This document shows positions 47,540 through 59,289 of a stretch of DNA of 64,000 nucleotides, one piece after another; within the stretch, counting starts at the first letter, position 1, and every line of letters starts with the position of its first letter. Under the pieces are notes generated by a model, which saw nothing but the letters and a program-made list of their open reading frames with translations, did not search any database and was not told where the DNA came from. The DNA is from Rhizophagus clarus (lineage: Eukaryota > Glomeromycota > Glomeromycetes > Glomerales > Glomeraceae): contig BLAL01000303.1 of the NCBI GenBank assembly GCA_015698045.1, positions 310,001-374,000 on the forward strand. The letters run 5' to 3'. A program made the position numbers and the translations under genes.

Positions 47540-48640
47540 CTACTACAACGTTAGTTTTTAATGTCATGGAATCTCTAAAAATAATAAGAATGTGAATAAT
47601 TCCAAGTAGCTATCTTTAATTCATCTGACTTGATGATTACTGTTATGCTTATAAAATCCTAACATAACATATTTCTCAGTGAACTAAATATAAAGATGTT
47701 TAAAGAAGTCAAATCTCTAGATAGATCATGAAAAGTAGTAGATTACTTCAAATTCTGGAAATACTTACACAAATGTATCAGTAATCCTACTCTTTGGTAT
47801 GATAAAAATGTTTCATGATGCAAGTATACTGCAATTCACCTGGCATCGCCTTCTAAAAAGAATTCTGCAGGACCCCAGAAACTATATATAAAGGTTGGTC
47901 TAAAAAATTGAAATTTTAATATGAACTTTACCCAAATTCCTATTGGATAATTGATCAAAAAAGGAAAAAATTCATAACAAAATTGGTATCACCTTCCTTT
48001 TATATATGTAATTTAGCCATTTTTAATAATAATTTGCAAAAAATTTTCCTATCATTTTATCCATTTTAACGGCAACCTAACTATAGAATTTCTGGAGTCC
48101 TAACTCTGTTCTCTCCTTAATTATGCTAAGTATTTCAAAAAGGATGAAAACAGCAACAGCTCTTCTAGCTAATAAAACTAGCAAATCTACTCTGATAACA
48201 AGATCCAACTGGGTTTAACTAAGCAATTCACAGATTATGAATTCCTTCACTCAACGAAAGAAAAGAAAGTTACGAAAGAGCTGAAGAAGTTATGATAGGA
48301 ACATGTCTCCAAAACTAAGATCTCTAAACACAACCTATATGCAGAAGTCGCTATAATGAAGAAAATTCTGACTAAGTTAACTAATTGTCTGAAACATTTG
48401 TAAAGAAATTTAGAAAGGTTACTTAGCAAAATAAACTAGTCTTTTTATACAATTTTTACTTTTTTACTTTCATTATACCTCTTTATTGTTTATATTTGTT
48501 CTTAATGTTGTGACGATTATTAAGACTGGTCCTTGAGTTGAAAGTAATACTTTATATTTAGCAGGTATTTAATACACCCCCTTTTTACCAATAACTGAAA
48601 GTCATTGTGGCTTCAGTGTCATTAAACTTAAACTTAAAAA
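47540..48640 (+). mobile_element. retroposon family 1, eroded copy 4
   Basis: Coding remnants match copies 1 and 3: KMFKEVKSLDRS (about 47693-47727), YFKFWKYLHKCISNPTLWYD (about 47745-47805), and the C-terminal ISKHNLYAEVAIMKKIL (about 48325-48375). The 3' tail holds AAGACTGGTCCTTGAG and ends in a weak A-rich tract near 48636. Stops interrupt the frame. The 5' boundary is approximate. Confidence 0.6.
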
Positions 48641-48974
48641 ATATAAAATCTATTAATAATATTTTCATAAAAATAAATGTTATATTAATTAAATTATTAA
48701 TTTTTGTAATATATTATTTATTATTTTAAAAAAAAATTATTTTTTCTGTAACTTATGATTCAAATATAATAAAATTATACCAAAATAAAGTTTTAAATAT
48801 GATAATTCTAATAATATTAAAACAAGTATTATTAATAAAAAATTTAAAAAGATTATATACAGTAGATTTTTTACTATCAGATTTTTAAATAAGAATTTTT
48901 CTTAATACTTTTCATTGTTTAATTTGTTAAAAAAATGTATAAATCTATTATAATTTATTTAAGAATAAATATAT
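48641..48974. other. AT-rich non-coding stretch
   Basis: Nothing recognised. Confidence 0.4.
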
Positions 48975-49349
48975 TTGTAACAACCTGTTACAAATATTAT
49001 TTGTAATAATCTTAAAAAAAAAATTATAAAAAAATTATAATATATAAACTTTTAAAAAATATTATAATAAGTGTATTTTTGCCCTCTCAGCAAGTTTATT
49101 TAGAATGACAAAGATGATTTTGAATATTATTTTTGACTTATTTAACAAAAACCTTTTTTTTACCAAGTGATCAGTAAAGAATTTTCCTTTTTTAGAAGTC
49201 TGTATAATCTTGTGTAATAAAATTTTCCATTTTTTCTGAGAACAAAAATTTCCTTTTTTGGATTTGTGTAATGTCACGTGATTTGAACTGACCAATAAAA
49301 ATGCGCCAATTAGGTTATTATAAATAATATTTGTAACAGGTTATTACAA
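48975..49349. mobile_element. 375-bp MITE with TTGTAAYAACCTGTTACAAA termini
   Basis: The left end TTGTAACAACCTGTTACAAA and the right end, read inward, TTGTAATAACCTGTTACAAA form terminal inverted repeats. The match runs on through TATTATTTRTAAT, to about 33 bp. The terminus is itself palindromic (TTTGTAAC/GTTACAAA). A CACGTG lies near the right end (49275-49280). No coding capacity and no clear target duplication. Confidence 0.75.
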
Positions 49350-49873
49350 TTAGACTTATCCTTTATTTAATATATTTGATCATCTAATTTTTTATTTTAA
49401 ATTATAATTACTTTTTTTGAATTTGTGATTTCTTTATCTTTTTATTATTATTAATAATCTTAAAAAAAAATTTATTATTAAAAAGTATATTATCTGTTAT
49501 ATTAATATTCTTAGAGTTAAAGTTATTTAACAATATAAATTTATTTAATTATCATTAAATATATCAAAAAAATAAACTTATTATAAGTTATATAATAAAA
49601 ACTAAAATAAAAAAATACTTTTTATTAAAATAATGTAATCAATTAAAAGAAAATATGACATCTATATAATATTTAAATATATTACTATTAAAAATAAAAA
49701 AGAATTTTATAAACTATATATATATCTTAAATATAATTTAAGAATATAATAGTCAGTAATTAATAATTAATGTTAAATCATTTTAATAATTTCTCTTACA
49801 TATATTTTATAAAGTATATATATAGATATAAATTTTAATATTATTATAAATATTACACTAATAATAAAATAAT
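49350..49873. other. AT-rich non-coding stretch
   Basis: Nothing recognised. Confidence 0.4.
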
Positions 49874-50693
49874 GAAAGAACTCTTCCTGCTGATTATTAT
49901 GCCCATTTTTCAGAAAAAAAATTTTCAAAATAATTTTGAAAAACAGTTAAAAAATAGTAAACAAAGTATGGAAAACAACTTTTTTGTTTATATACTTATT
50001 TAGCTACTCAACAGAAACAATTTTTAGAAATAAAAATGGTAAAAAACAGATGGAAACTGAGGATTCTTTGCTTACAGACATCACAAAAGAGGTGCTGATG
50101 ATGAATTCAAAGACCAAAACGTTTACAGAAGTTCTTACTGTTCAATAAGTATATAGGAAATAAGTAGAGAGAATCATTCAAACAACAAGAAATAAGTTCT
50201 AGTTGTAGTATTTATTAGAACTTTTTAATGTAAAGTATATTTTAAAATATTATCAAAACTTTTAATTTTTTTTCACTGGATTTTATTAATAGTGTAGTTC
50301 TTCTTTTATGTAATATAGTGCAGTTGCAATTATATTTTGCACTGCCTATTTTTAAGTTGTTTTATTTTAGAAGTATAGGGTGTTCTTTCTTTTAGTTTAT
50401 CTTGAAGGTTTCATTTGTATTTTTTTTTTATTTATTTTTTTATTACACAAATTTTTTATTAGTTAATTTTAAAAGGATGGAATTTATACGAAGGTACTTC
50501 CGTATAGACTGAGGGGTATGGTATGTGTTATTCCTATTAGGGAGACGTTATTATTACTTGTTGACCTATTCTAGATAGCATATTGACAATTCTTATAGTT
50601 GTTAGCAGTCCATAATATTAGTTGATAGTTTAGGCGATACTGGTCCTAAAACCATTGTATTCATTTCTAACAAAAGAATAAAAAAAAAAATAA
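49874..50693 (+). mobile_element. poly(A)-tailed retroposon, family 2, copy 1
   Basis: Starts GAAAGAACTCTTCCTGCTG and ends TTCTAACAAAAGAAT plus poly(A). It is highly similar over its length to 52977-54297. A possible 11-bp duplication AATAAAATAAT (49863-49873, 50694-50704) is low complexity and only suggestive. No open coding frame was recognised. The tail phrase ACTGGTCCTAAAACC recalls GACTGGTCCTCGGGC of family 1. Confidence 0.65.
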
Positions 50694-50789
50694 AATAAAA
50701 TAATTTTATATAACTATAGTTGAATATTTTATTATATAGTTAAAAAAAAATTCTAATACAAATTTAATATAAAATAAATAAATAAATTA

Positions 50790-52411
50790 GAAATAATTTA
50801 TTTAACGCACCTGTGCGTTATAATGCACCCTTATCACGTGTTTAATTGTTTTTATTTATTTATCAAATAATCAAAGTAATCTTAAGTCGTTGCAATTTTT
50901 TATTATTTTATTATTTTATTTTTAATAAACTGAGGTCTTCTTATTATTTTATTATTTTCTATTGCTTTTTTCATTATCCTTTATCTTCAGGAGTTCATTT
51001 CGTCTCAAAGAGGTGTTCTTATAAAAAAAACTAATAAAAAAATGTTAGAAATATTCTTAAACAAAATTAACAAAAAAAAAGAAATAAACCTTACCTTTTT
51101 GTCTCCAGAAGTCTCCAGAGGGTGCTTCTATAAAAAAAAGACAATAGAGGAATGTTAGAAAATATTCTTAAATGAGATTAACAAAAAAAAAGAAACAACC
51201 CTTACCTTTTCATTTTCAGATATCTTCAAGGACATTCCAGGTATGGCATTTTTTTCTTATTTTTTTTCAATTTCGTTTTCATATTTTATTTTTATTAACT
51301 ATTTTTTCTTCTTTTTATAGTTTATCTTTTGTTAATTTATTCCTCTTTTCTTTTCATTTTCATTCACTTTCTTCTTTTTCATTATTGCTCCTTTTTCCTT
51401 TCATTCTCATGATCATTTCATTCTTATCACCATTTTGTCCTTATCGTTGTTTCATTCTCATCAATTATCATTTCGTCTTCATCATCAATTATCATTTCGT
51501 CCTTATCATTAATTATTGTTTTGTCCATTCTTATCATCGATTATTGTTTTATACATCCATCCTCATCACCAATTATTGTTTTGTCCTCATCATTAATTAT
51601 CATTTTATCCTTATCATCAATTTTATTTCATCATCATCATTTCGTTCTTATCTTTGTTTTGTCTTTATCATCATTTTATTCTTGTCATCTTTTCATTTCT
51701 CCTCATCATCTTTTCATTTTTTCATTTCTTTCTTATTGTCTCTTTATTTTTCATCATCCTTTCATTTTGTTTATCTCCCTTTTGTCATTCTTTCATTTTT
51801 TTGTCCCCTTCTTGTCATCTTTTCTTTTTTTTACCCTCCCATTTTCTTTTTATTTTCATTTTTATTCCCTTTCATTTTGTCCCTATTTCCTTTTATTTTT
51901 GATTCTATTCACTATCTTTCTTTTTTTTTACTATATCTTTTATCTTCTATCATCTTCGTTATCTTCAATTATTTGTTTCTAATATTATTTCTATTATTTC
52001 TCTCTCTTATTATCATAATTGTTAGGCTTCTCTTTTTTGTATTATTATTATCATTACTAGTTATGTTAAAGATAAATAATTGTAAAAAAATATTACCTTT
52101 GATAAACAGAATTTTAAGAAATAAAGATAATAAATTTTGTTATTTTTTTTGTACAGAAAATTATTGCGATACATTGACTAGACAATATTCTTATAAATTA
52201 GCTGATCAACATAATAAGTACACAATATTGAAATTTACAATAAATTTTAACCAATTATTTTAAAATTAATTGTGAGATTATGTAATAAAGATTTGTGTAC
52301 TATTAAATTTATTAGATTCTTAACGATAATCTAAATTAAATCATAGCCAATAAAATTTATCACGTGATAGGAAATGTATTACAATGCAGGGTGCGCTAAA
52401 TAAATTTACTC
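50790..52411. mobile_element. non-autonomous MULE, 1.6 kb, pyrimidine-rich core
   Basis: Termini (left ATTTATTTAACGCAC, right read inward ATTTATTTAGCGCACCC) are the same family as the MULE at 10486-14153. A perfect 9-bp duplication AATAAATTA flanks it (50781-50789, 52412-52420). CACGTG motifs lie near both ends (50835, 52361). The interior (51170-52060) is strongly pyrimidine-biased on the plus strand and holds no transposase domain. A frame at 51172-52263 stays open for 363 codons, but its Phe/Ser/Leu/Ile-rich product follows from TTT/TCA/CTT composition and I do not accept it as a gene. Confidence 0.85.
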
Positions 52412-52452
52412 AATAAATTATATAATTTATAAATTTTTATTTTTAAAAATTA

Positions 52453-52561
52453 GTCATGGGATATATTTGTGACCCTTGTGTGGGGAACAGGTAGGTTTGG
52501 TTTCATGGAATTTTTGTATACTTTTCTATCTTTTTTCTTTGAATAAAAGCACTTCCTTTGA

Positions 52562-52594
<33 letters not shown>
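52453..52594 (+). mobile_element. very short poly(A)-tailed retroposon (142 bp)
   Basis: A perfect 14-bp direct repeat ATTTTTAAAAATTA flanks it (52439-52452, 52595-52608), and it ends in a ~30-nt poly(A) (52564-52593). The body, GTCATGGGATATATTTGTGA to TTCCTTTGACT, has an AATAAA-like signal (GAATAAAAG). It is either a severely 5'-truncated LINE or a retroposed transcript end. Confidence 0.75.
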
Positions 52595-52596
<2 letters not shown>

Positions 52597-52608
52597 TTTT
52601 AAAAATTA

Positions 52609-52976
52609 TTTTTTTTTTTTTTTTTACATTTATAAATAAGTTTTTTTTTAAAATTCTTTTAAAATAAAATATATATAATTTTATAAGAAAAATAAGATTT
52701 GTTAAGCCAAAAATATTTGTTGTTTAAATATTATTTAAGTTTAATACAGTATTTAAAAATTAATTTTTATAATAAAAATTTGAAAAGTTTTTTTAAAATT
52801 AAAAAGACTATTTTTTAAATAATAATTTTTTAAAAAAAAAATGCAAAATATTTTTTTTTTTTGATTTTAAAAAAATTCTTTTAATAAAATTTTCAACTGA
52901 AATTTTTAGTATAATTAATATTTTTTTATTAATAATTTATATAAATATTTAATTTATATACTATAGTATATAAATA
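52609..52976. other. AT-rich non-coding stretch
   Basis: Nothing recognised. Confidence 0.4.
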
Positions 52977-54297
52977 GACAGAACTCTTTCTGCTAATCAT
53001 TACGTCCATTTTTTTCAAAAAAAATTTTTCAAAAATAAAATAAAACAGTAAATAAAGTATAGTAAACAGTATTTTTATTTACATACTTATCAAGATATTA
53101 AGTAGAAGAAATTTTTAGAAATAAAAACGGTGAAATTTGACTAAGTATTGAGGACTTTTTGCTTACAGACATTACAAAGAAGGTGTTGATAATAAGGTTG
53201 CCTGTCAAAACTAAAAAAGAAATTCTAAAAGGTTTCAGTCAATCAAATCCATTCTGAAACTAAAGCTGAAACTATTCTTAATTTTGATCAAAATTAAAAA
53301 TTGGCCAAAATTACGGCATTAAATCACATGACATTACACAAATTTCCCAAAAAGGCAATTTTAATTTCCAGTAAATTGAAAAATTATATTATACAATAAT
53401 TACACAAGAATCCTAAAAAAAAATTTCTATGTCAATCCATTATTTGACCAGAATTATGATATTAAAGCCAGTTTATAATTTCAGCCAAATTTCAGCATTT
53501 TGGTAATAATTTTGGCATTATAATTTTAGCAAATTTACTTTTAATTGCCTAAACTTTCAGCTACAAAAAAATTTTGGCCTTGGCCTAAACTACTTAATTT
53601 TGGCAGGCAACCTTAGTTGATGATAGGTTCAAAGACTAAAATATTTACAGAAGAGTTTTACTGTTCAAGAAACATACAGAAACAGGCAGAGAGAGTCATT
53701 CAAGAAATAAAAAATAAATCCTAATTATAGCACTTACTAGAACATTTTGATATAAAGTATTTGTTAGAATATTGTCAAAGCTTTTAATTTTTTCTCACTG
53801 GGTTTTGTTAATAGTATAGTTCTTCTTTTATGTAATATAATGCAATTGTAGTTATATTTTGCACTGCCTATTTTTAAACTATTTTACTTTAGAAGTATAG
53901 GATGGTCTTTCTTTTTAGTTTATCCTAAAGGTTTCATTTGTATTTTCTTTTTATTTATTTTTTATTACACAAATTTTTATTGGTTAATTTTGAAAGAATG
54001 AGGTTTGTATAAGGGTGCTTTTACATAAACTGAGAGGCATAGTATACATTATTCCCTCTTAAATGAAACTGCACTATGGTAAATTAGTTTGTACAGTATA
54101 GCTGTATATTTTAACAAAGGGTCATGATGTCCTATAAGGGAAATGTCGCTGAAACTTGACTACTTCACCAAGGGATAGTATATAATGATTTTTTAATCAT
54201 TAGTTATCCTTTCACAAAGGTTATATAATGTGGTAATACAAGTCCTGAAACTATTGTATTTATTTCTAACAAAAGAATAAAAAAAAAAAAAAAAAAA
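52977..54297 (+). mobile_element. retroposon, family 2, copy 2, with a MITE inside
   Basis: A second copy of the 49874-50693 unit, starting GACAGAACTCTTTCTGCT and ending in poly(A) at about 54279-54297. It is split at 53193-53615 by a hAT-like MITE. Near 54060-54200 it also carries about 150 bp more than copy 1, or a diverged version of it. No coding frame was recognised. Confidence 0.75.
53193..53615. mobile_element. hAT-like MITE (family TAARGTTGCCTG), copy 2
   Basis: Ends TAAGGTTGCCTG and CAGGCAACCTTA. The 8-bp flanks GTTGATAA (53185-53192) and GTTGATGA (53616-53623) are a duplication with one later change. The uninterrupted sequence survives in the sister retroposon at about 50095-50115 (GCTGATGATGAATTC), giving an empty-site control. 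The 423-bp interior is made of TTTTGGCC/GGCCAAAA-type pieces. Confidence 0.85.
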
Positions 54298-55287
54298 CTA
54301 TAATAAATAATTTATTATTTACAAAATGCAATTATCAAAATATATGATTAATATTTAATTACATTTATTTTACTTATTTATTATTTAAATTTATTTAAAT
54401 TAAAATTTTTTAATAACTGATTTTTAACTCTGGTTAAAATTATAATTTTAATTAGAATTAAATAGTAAAAATCACTTGTAATAATATTTAAAATTTTTAA
54501 AATTTTTAGTAAAAACTTTTTTTAATTATTAAATATTTTATTTTTAGATATAATTTAATAAAATAAACTATTTTTATTAAATTTAAAAGGATGATTATCC
54601 AAACAGATTTTTTGTTAAACTTTTTTAATTAAAGTATTAATAAATCATTTATTTATTACAAATTAATATTATTATATACCTTTTTTAATTAAAAAATTAG
54701 TTAAATATAATAATTATTTAGTAAAGTATTTAAGTTCAAATATAATGAATAAAATATTAAAATTTAAATATGTAAATTAATAAATTATTATAAGACAGAA
54801 ATGAATATAAATAATAATCTTTTTTATATTTAAAAAATATTAAAATAAATATTATAAATATGTTTTTTTTTTAATCAGATATAGTTGAATAAAGTGAAGT
54901 TTTTAATTTTTTAAAATTTATTAAAAACCTATTTCCTATTATTAAAAAGTATAATATACTTACATTGTATAAATTGTATAAATATAGTATTACCTTTGAC
55001 CTGAAAATTTCGATTTTTACCAAATTTGGGCCGGCATTATAAATTTGGCCAAATTTAAGAAAATCTTGGCCAGATTTATGGTTTGAAAATTGACCATTTT
55101 AGCCGATTATACTTTTTAGAACGTGTTGTGTTAAAAATTTATATTATGATATCATAGAACTGCCAATTTCCTGACGTGACAAAAATTTGTTAATCACTTA
55201 GAGACTGAGTCACATGATTTAAGTTTGTTACACCTCCCGATTAAAAAAAAAAATCATTTGATTTTAACTTATTGAAATCAAATTAAC
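54298..55287. other. AT-rich intergenic and promoter of the BCP1-like gene
   Basis: No gene. About 55010-55090 has clustered TTTGGCC/GGCCAAA words like those in MITE interiors, probably old debris. The last 100-200 bp would hold the promoter of the next gene. Confidence 0.4.
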
Positions 55288-56563
55288 ATGGGAAAACGAA
55301 AAGCGAATAGTAAAAGTGTTAATAAAGATGATCCCATGGATATTTCGGAAGGGGAAGTGAATGAGAAAAGAATATCTGAAGAAGAAGATAATGAGCTTTC
55401 AGAGGTAACTTTGATAAATTATATTGATATAATTTGTCAGCCAGCTGTTTATGACTTCTAAATATTGTTCATTATAGGAAGATTTAGTCGATGTAGATTT
55501 TGATTTTTTTGATCCAAAAGAGATAGATTTTCATACGATAAAACAATTAATGATACAATTATTTTCATCAGATGCAGAATTATTTAATTTAAGTGAACTA
55601 TCGGAATTAATTGTAAAACAACCGTTGTTAGGTACAACTGTTAAAGTTGATGGTGCTGATTCCGACCCTTATGCTTTACTCACAGTGTTGAATATGAATG
55701 AACATAAGGTAATATATTTGATCTAATTTTTTAAAGTTTATTGTTTACATTAATCGATACATGATGATTTGTTTAAAAAATTTAGAATAAAGAGTGTATT
55801 AAACAAATAAAGAATTATTTAATAGAAAAGACAAAAAAAGATACAAATTTGAATGGAAAATTAGTTGAATTATTAAAGGATACTTCAAAACAACATATTG
55901 GACTAATATTAAGCGAAAGATTAATAAATATGCCGGTGCAGATTGTTCCTCCAATGTATAAAATGTTACAAGAAGAAATTCAATGGGCCACCGAGGATGT
56001 AAATATTATTTATTTTTATTAACTTATGAAAGTTTTAAGAGGCTTAAGACGTATTCTTTTTTTTTGTGTTAGAATGAGCCATATGAATTTGGATGGTATC
56101 TTATTGTAACCAAAACTTACAGAGAGATTGCCTCTACTTTGGACGAAGAAAATGAGATTCCAAAACAAAAAAAGAAAAAAGCCAAAGTTGTACGTATTAA
56201 ACTTTATAATTTAAATTTTATTTACGCATGCGGATTACTAAATTTTTTCTATTAGTCTGAACCGACCATCTTTTATTTTCATCCCGAAGATGAAATCATT
56301 GAACGGGTAATTAAAATAATTTTAACAATTTCAAATGCACGTCATTTCACTATTCATGTTCTTAATTTAAATGCACTCTTTTTTGGAATATTTGATAGAT
56401 CGCGGATTTTCAATGTAATTTTAAATTAACAAATCAACCTTCATCATCCGATTCAAAAAGAGCCTTTTCAGATTTTGGTATTGCACCCTCAATGAAAATT
56501 TTCTTATTACATAAAAGTAAATTGGATAAATTAATTAACGATTTAGAAGTAGCTTGCAAATAA
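55288..56563 (+). CDS. BCP1: BCP1/BCCIP-family protein
   Basis: Homologue of yeast Bcp1 and animal BCCIP. Bcp1 is a nuclear chaperone/export factor for ribosomal protein uL14 (Rpl23) and others; BCCIP binds p21 and BRCA2 in animals. Six exons join in phase: 55288-55404, 55478-55708, 55786-55998, 56073-56189, 56256-56306 and 56399-56563, giving 297 residues, close to the yeast protein. Family landmarks are an acidic N-terminus (residues about 14-48), then FFDPKEIDFHTIKQLMIQLF (49-68), the GTTVKVDG...DPYALLTVLN region, VPPMYKMLQEEI, YEFGWYLIVTKTYRE, a short basic KQKKKKAK tract, and FYFHPEDEIIER. Translation starts at the ATG followed by a basic patch (GKRKANSK) that could act as a nuclear signal. 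Its 3' end converges on the next gene with 136 bp between stop codons. Confidence 0.92.
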
Positions 56564-56699
56564 AAAAAAAAAAATCCAAGGTTTGATTTCAAGTAAGTTT
56601 GAAAAAAATTTTTAATCTTTTATGCAAAAAAAATTTTAAATTACTAAAAATACAAATGATATATTACATGAATAATTGATGTTCTACTATGTAATATTA

Positions 56700-57582
56700 T
56701 TAGCAGCCTTCCCAAGTAATTGGAACTCTACCATCATCTAATTTAGCAATTTTCTGTTTAAAAATTTTTTTAAAAAAATTAGCAATTACTCATGTATTAT
56801 ATATAATGATCAAGCATCTATATACTAATTACCTTGAATGCCGCTGGCGACATATCAATGTCCCCACGTTTACATTTTGGACACTAACGAAAAAAAGAGA
56901 ATTTTTTAATTATAAAAAATTTTGAGTGATAATGATTTCGAAGAATAATATAATTAATTACCTTGTCGACTAACTTAACTTTAACGGACCCATTTGGTCC
57001 GGTAATTTTTATACATTTGCCGCATATTGGTGAATCAGCTGGATCACTAAATTCTCCATATTGTGGTGCATTCTACAATTAAGAAAATCAAGAAAAGTTT
57101 TATTATTTGATAATTGCCATTAAATTAAAATTAAAAATTTTGTTAACTTACTAAAGCTGCAACAAATTCACTATCATCATTTTGCCAGCCACATGATCCA
57201 ATACCTACACTCGGATCTAATATGGAAGAAAATTAGTATATAAATAGTTTATATAAATAGTATAAATGAATTCAGGGAATAAATGATATTTACTATAAAA
57301 AGTTCCATCCCCTTTACCGCTCATATTAATACCGGGTTTTCCAGTATCTTGTGAATTAAATCCACCAACGGCAGCAACAATGATTATAACTAATATTATG
57401 ATAAAAAACAAAATCAAAAATACTATAATTGGTTTTTTATGTTTCTTAAAAAATTCTGCTGTTTTTGGGAATTTTTCCGAAAACCGTGTCATAAATTTTG
57501 AATTTGAATTAGAATTGGATTCATTTGAGGGTTTGTTGAAAAATGGAAGTGATGGAAGTGCTTTTTCTTTATTGGGTGCCAT
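56700..57582 (-). CDS. membrane-anchored double-psi beta-barrel protein (expansin/RlpA-like)
   Basis: Five exons join in phase: 57294-57582, 57152-57216, 56962-57072, 56833-56883 and 56700-56753, giving 189 residues. Residues 1-50 are a basic/Ser-Asn-rich cytosolic tail. Residues 51-73 (PIIVFLILFFIIILVIIIV onwards) form one transmembrane anchor, so it looks like a type II membrane protein with its C-terminus outside or in the lumen. Residues about 92-189 form a double-psi beta-barrel of the RlpA/barwin type: GDGTFYNPSVGIGSCGW, EFVAALNAPQYG, CGKCIKITGPNGSVKVKLVD, CPKCKRGDIDMSPAAFKKIA and GRVPITWEGC. The six or so Cys residues fit disulfides of this fold. Fungal relatives include riboflavin-aldehyde-forming-enzyme-like and plant-colonisation proteins, many secreted. 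Catalytic activity cannot be inferred; a wall-associated role is likely. Confidence 0.88.
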
Positions 57583-59289
57583 CTTTTTTATATTATTGAA
57601 TTTTAAGATAATTATAAATTTTTTTTAGGATATATTTTCATTAACTTATTAGACTCACAAAATAACTTTTTTTTTTTTTTTTTTCTTATTTTTGAGTGAA
57701 TAACTTTTTTTTTTAAAAAAGGAAAAAAAAATTCTGAAAAAAAAAATTGAAATCAATTCAACTTTTTTATTTCAGAATCTTTTTTTTAAATAAAAGAGAG
57801 GATTCCTAATAAAGAAAAAAAAATTAAATTAGTGTGAGATAATTTATTCATCATAATTCGTAATTTTAAGGCGGGAAATTTTTTTTTGAGTTTTAACTAA
57901 TTCAGTTTAGATTCTCAAAACAATTCACCTTTTTTAATATATAGACGATATCAAACCGTCAAAATGAAAGGGCAGTTTTTTTTTTGAAAAGAAAATATTC
58001 ACTAAAGAAAATTTTTTTTAAAAAAAAATTCAATTATTTATATAAAATTTGTCTTAATTTCTTTAACAAATTTGTTGTTATAGTGGTATTTTTTTTTTTC
58101 CTTAATATTAAATTTGTTTGTTGTAAAAGGAAATAAACATAGTAGGAGCCTACAGGAGGATATTCGTTATGTGTATGCGCTCCAAGTAAGCGGTTTGTCT
58201 GTATGCGAATCTTGATGTAAAAAACTTTCTCTGTTTCAAAAAATGCATGAATAATGAGAAAAACTATAAACACAAAAATGTAATTCAAATTTTTTTAATT
58301 AAATGATTTGTTCTTCAAAAAAAGGTAACGAGGGATGGACAATATTTTATGCTTTTTCCCACTACGATTAATAAATAACGTGGGGTACAATTAATGTTGT
58401 GACGTGACACGGAATTAAAGCGTTAGACGGAATCACTTTTGCAGATCCTGCATTCAAAAGTTACATTTATAGAGAAAAAGAGGCTGTGGAATAATTTACT
58501 TCTTCAAACAAAGAAGCTTTTACTCTTATAACCACTTAATATTTACAAGAAATATTAAATGCAAGAATGATCTTGTTCTCAATGTCGATCATCGAAAAAA
58601 ATAGCAGGAATACAGGTTATCATACAAAGGAAAGATTCGATATTAATATTAATAATATTAATAACCGTGAAAATCATGATATTCCATAGCGATTCCATGA
58701 AATAAATTTTTGTTTTAGCTAATAATAGACTTTTTATTCCAATACTGATAGACCGACCATCTTTTAAATAAAGAGAATATATTAATTAGAAACCGTGAGA
58801 TAAAATACGTAAGAGAATCTAACACTACGTCAATGAGCAAAATTACCCATATAAAAATTTTTAAAATTAAAGGATTGAAATTTACTATATTCTGCGGAAA
58901 CTTGAAGCGAAAATAAGGATAAATATTGCACCTTTTTTCGGGTAGAATGTCAATCGTACATAATTATAAGAAGTACGGTAATAACAATTATGTAATAATT
59001 AATCTTTGATCTATATATATTCTATACAATTATGATAATTATTTTCAAGAAAAAAATCATTCTCTTGTTTAAAATAAATTCTTTCTCTGATAAATTGTAC
59101 CCATCCTTGTAATACATTAATTGTCATAAATGACTTAGATCCAATATCTGCTTTCGGCGAGAGAAAGACCACCAATCGTTTCCTCAACTATTTTTTTTGT
59201 GTTATTGGCGTGAACAAATGTGGCTAATTGGTAAAGTAGCACAAGAGGATCTTGAAAAACAAATAAACAAATCATAATAACGTTCGTCA

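Noticed and set aside
51172-52263. 363-codon hydrophobic frame that could pass for a membrane protein
   Set aside because: It lies in a pyrimidine-biased tract inside a non-autonomous MULE, has overlapping frames of the same composition, and has no periodic helix pattern or domain.
52977-54310. Target duplication for retroposon family 2, copy 2
   Set aside because: The flanks CTATAGTATATAAATA and CTATAATAAATA are similar only in AT-rich words and do not match exactly.
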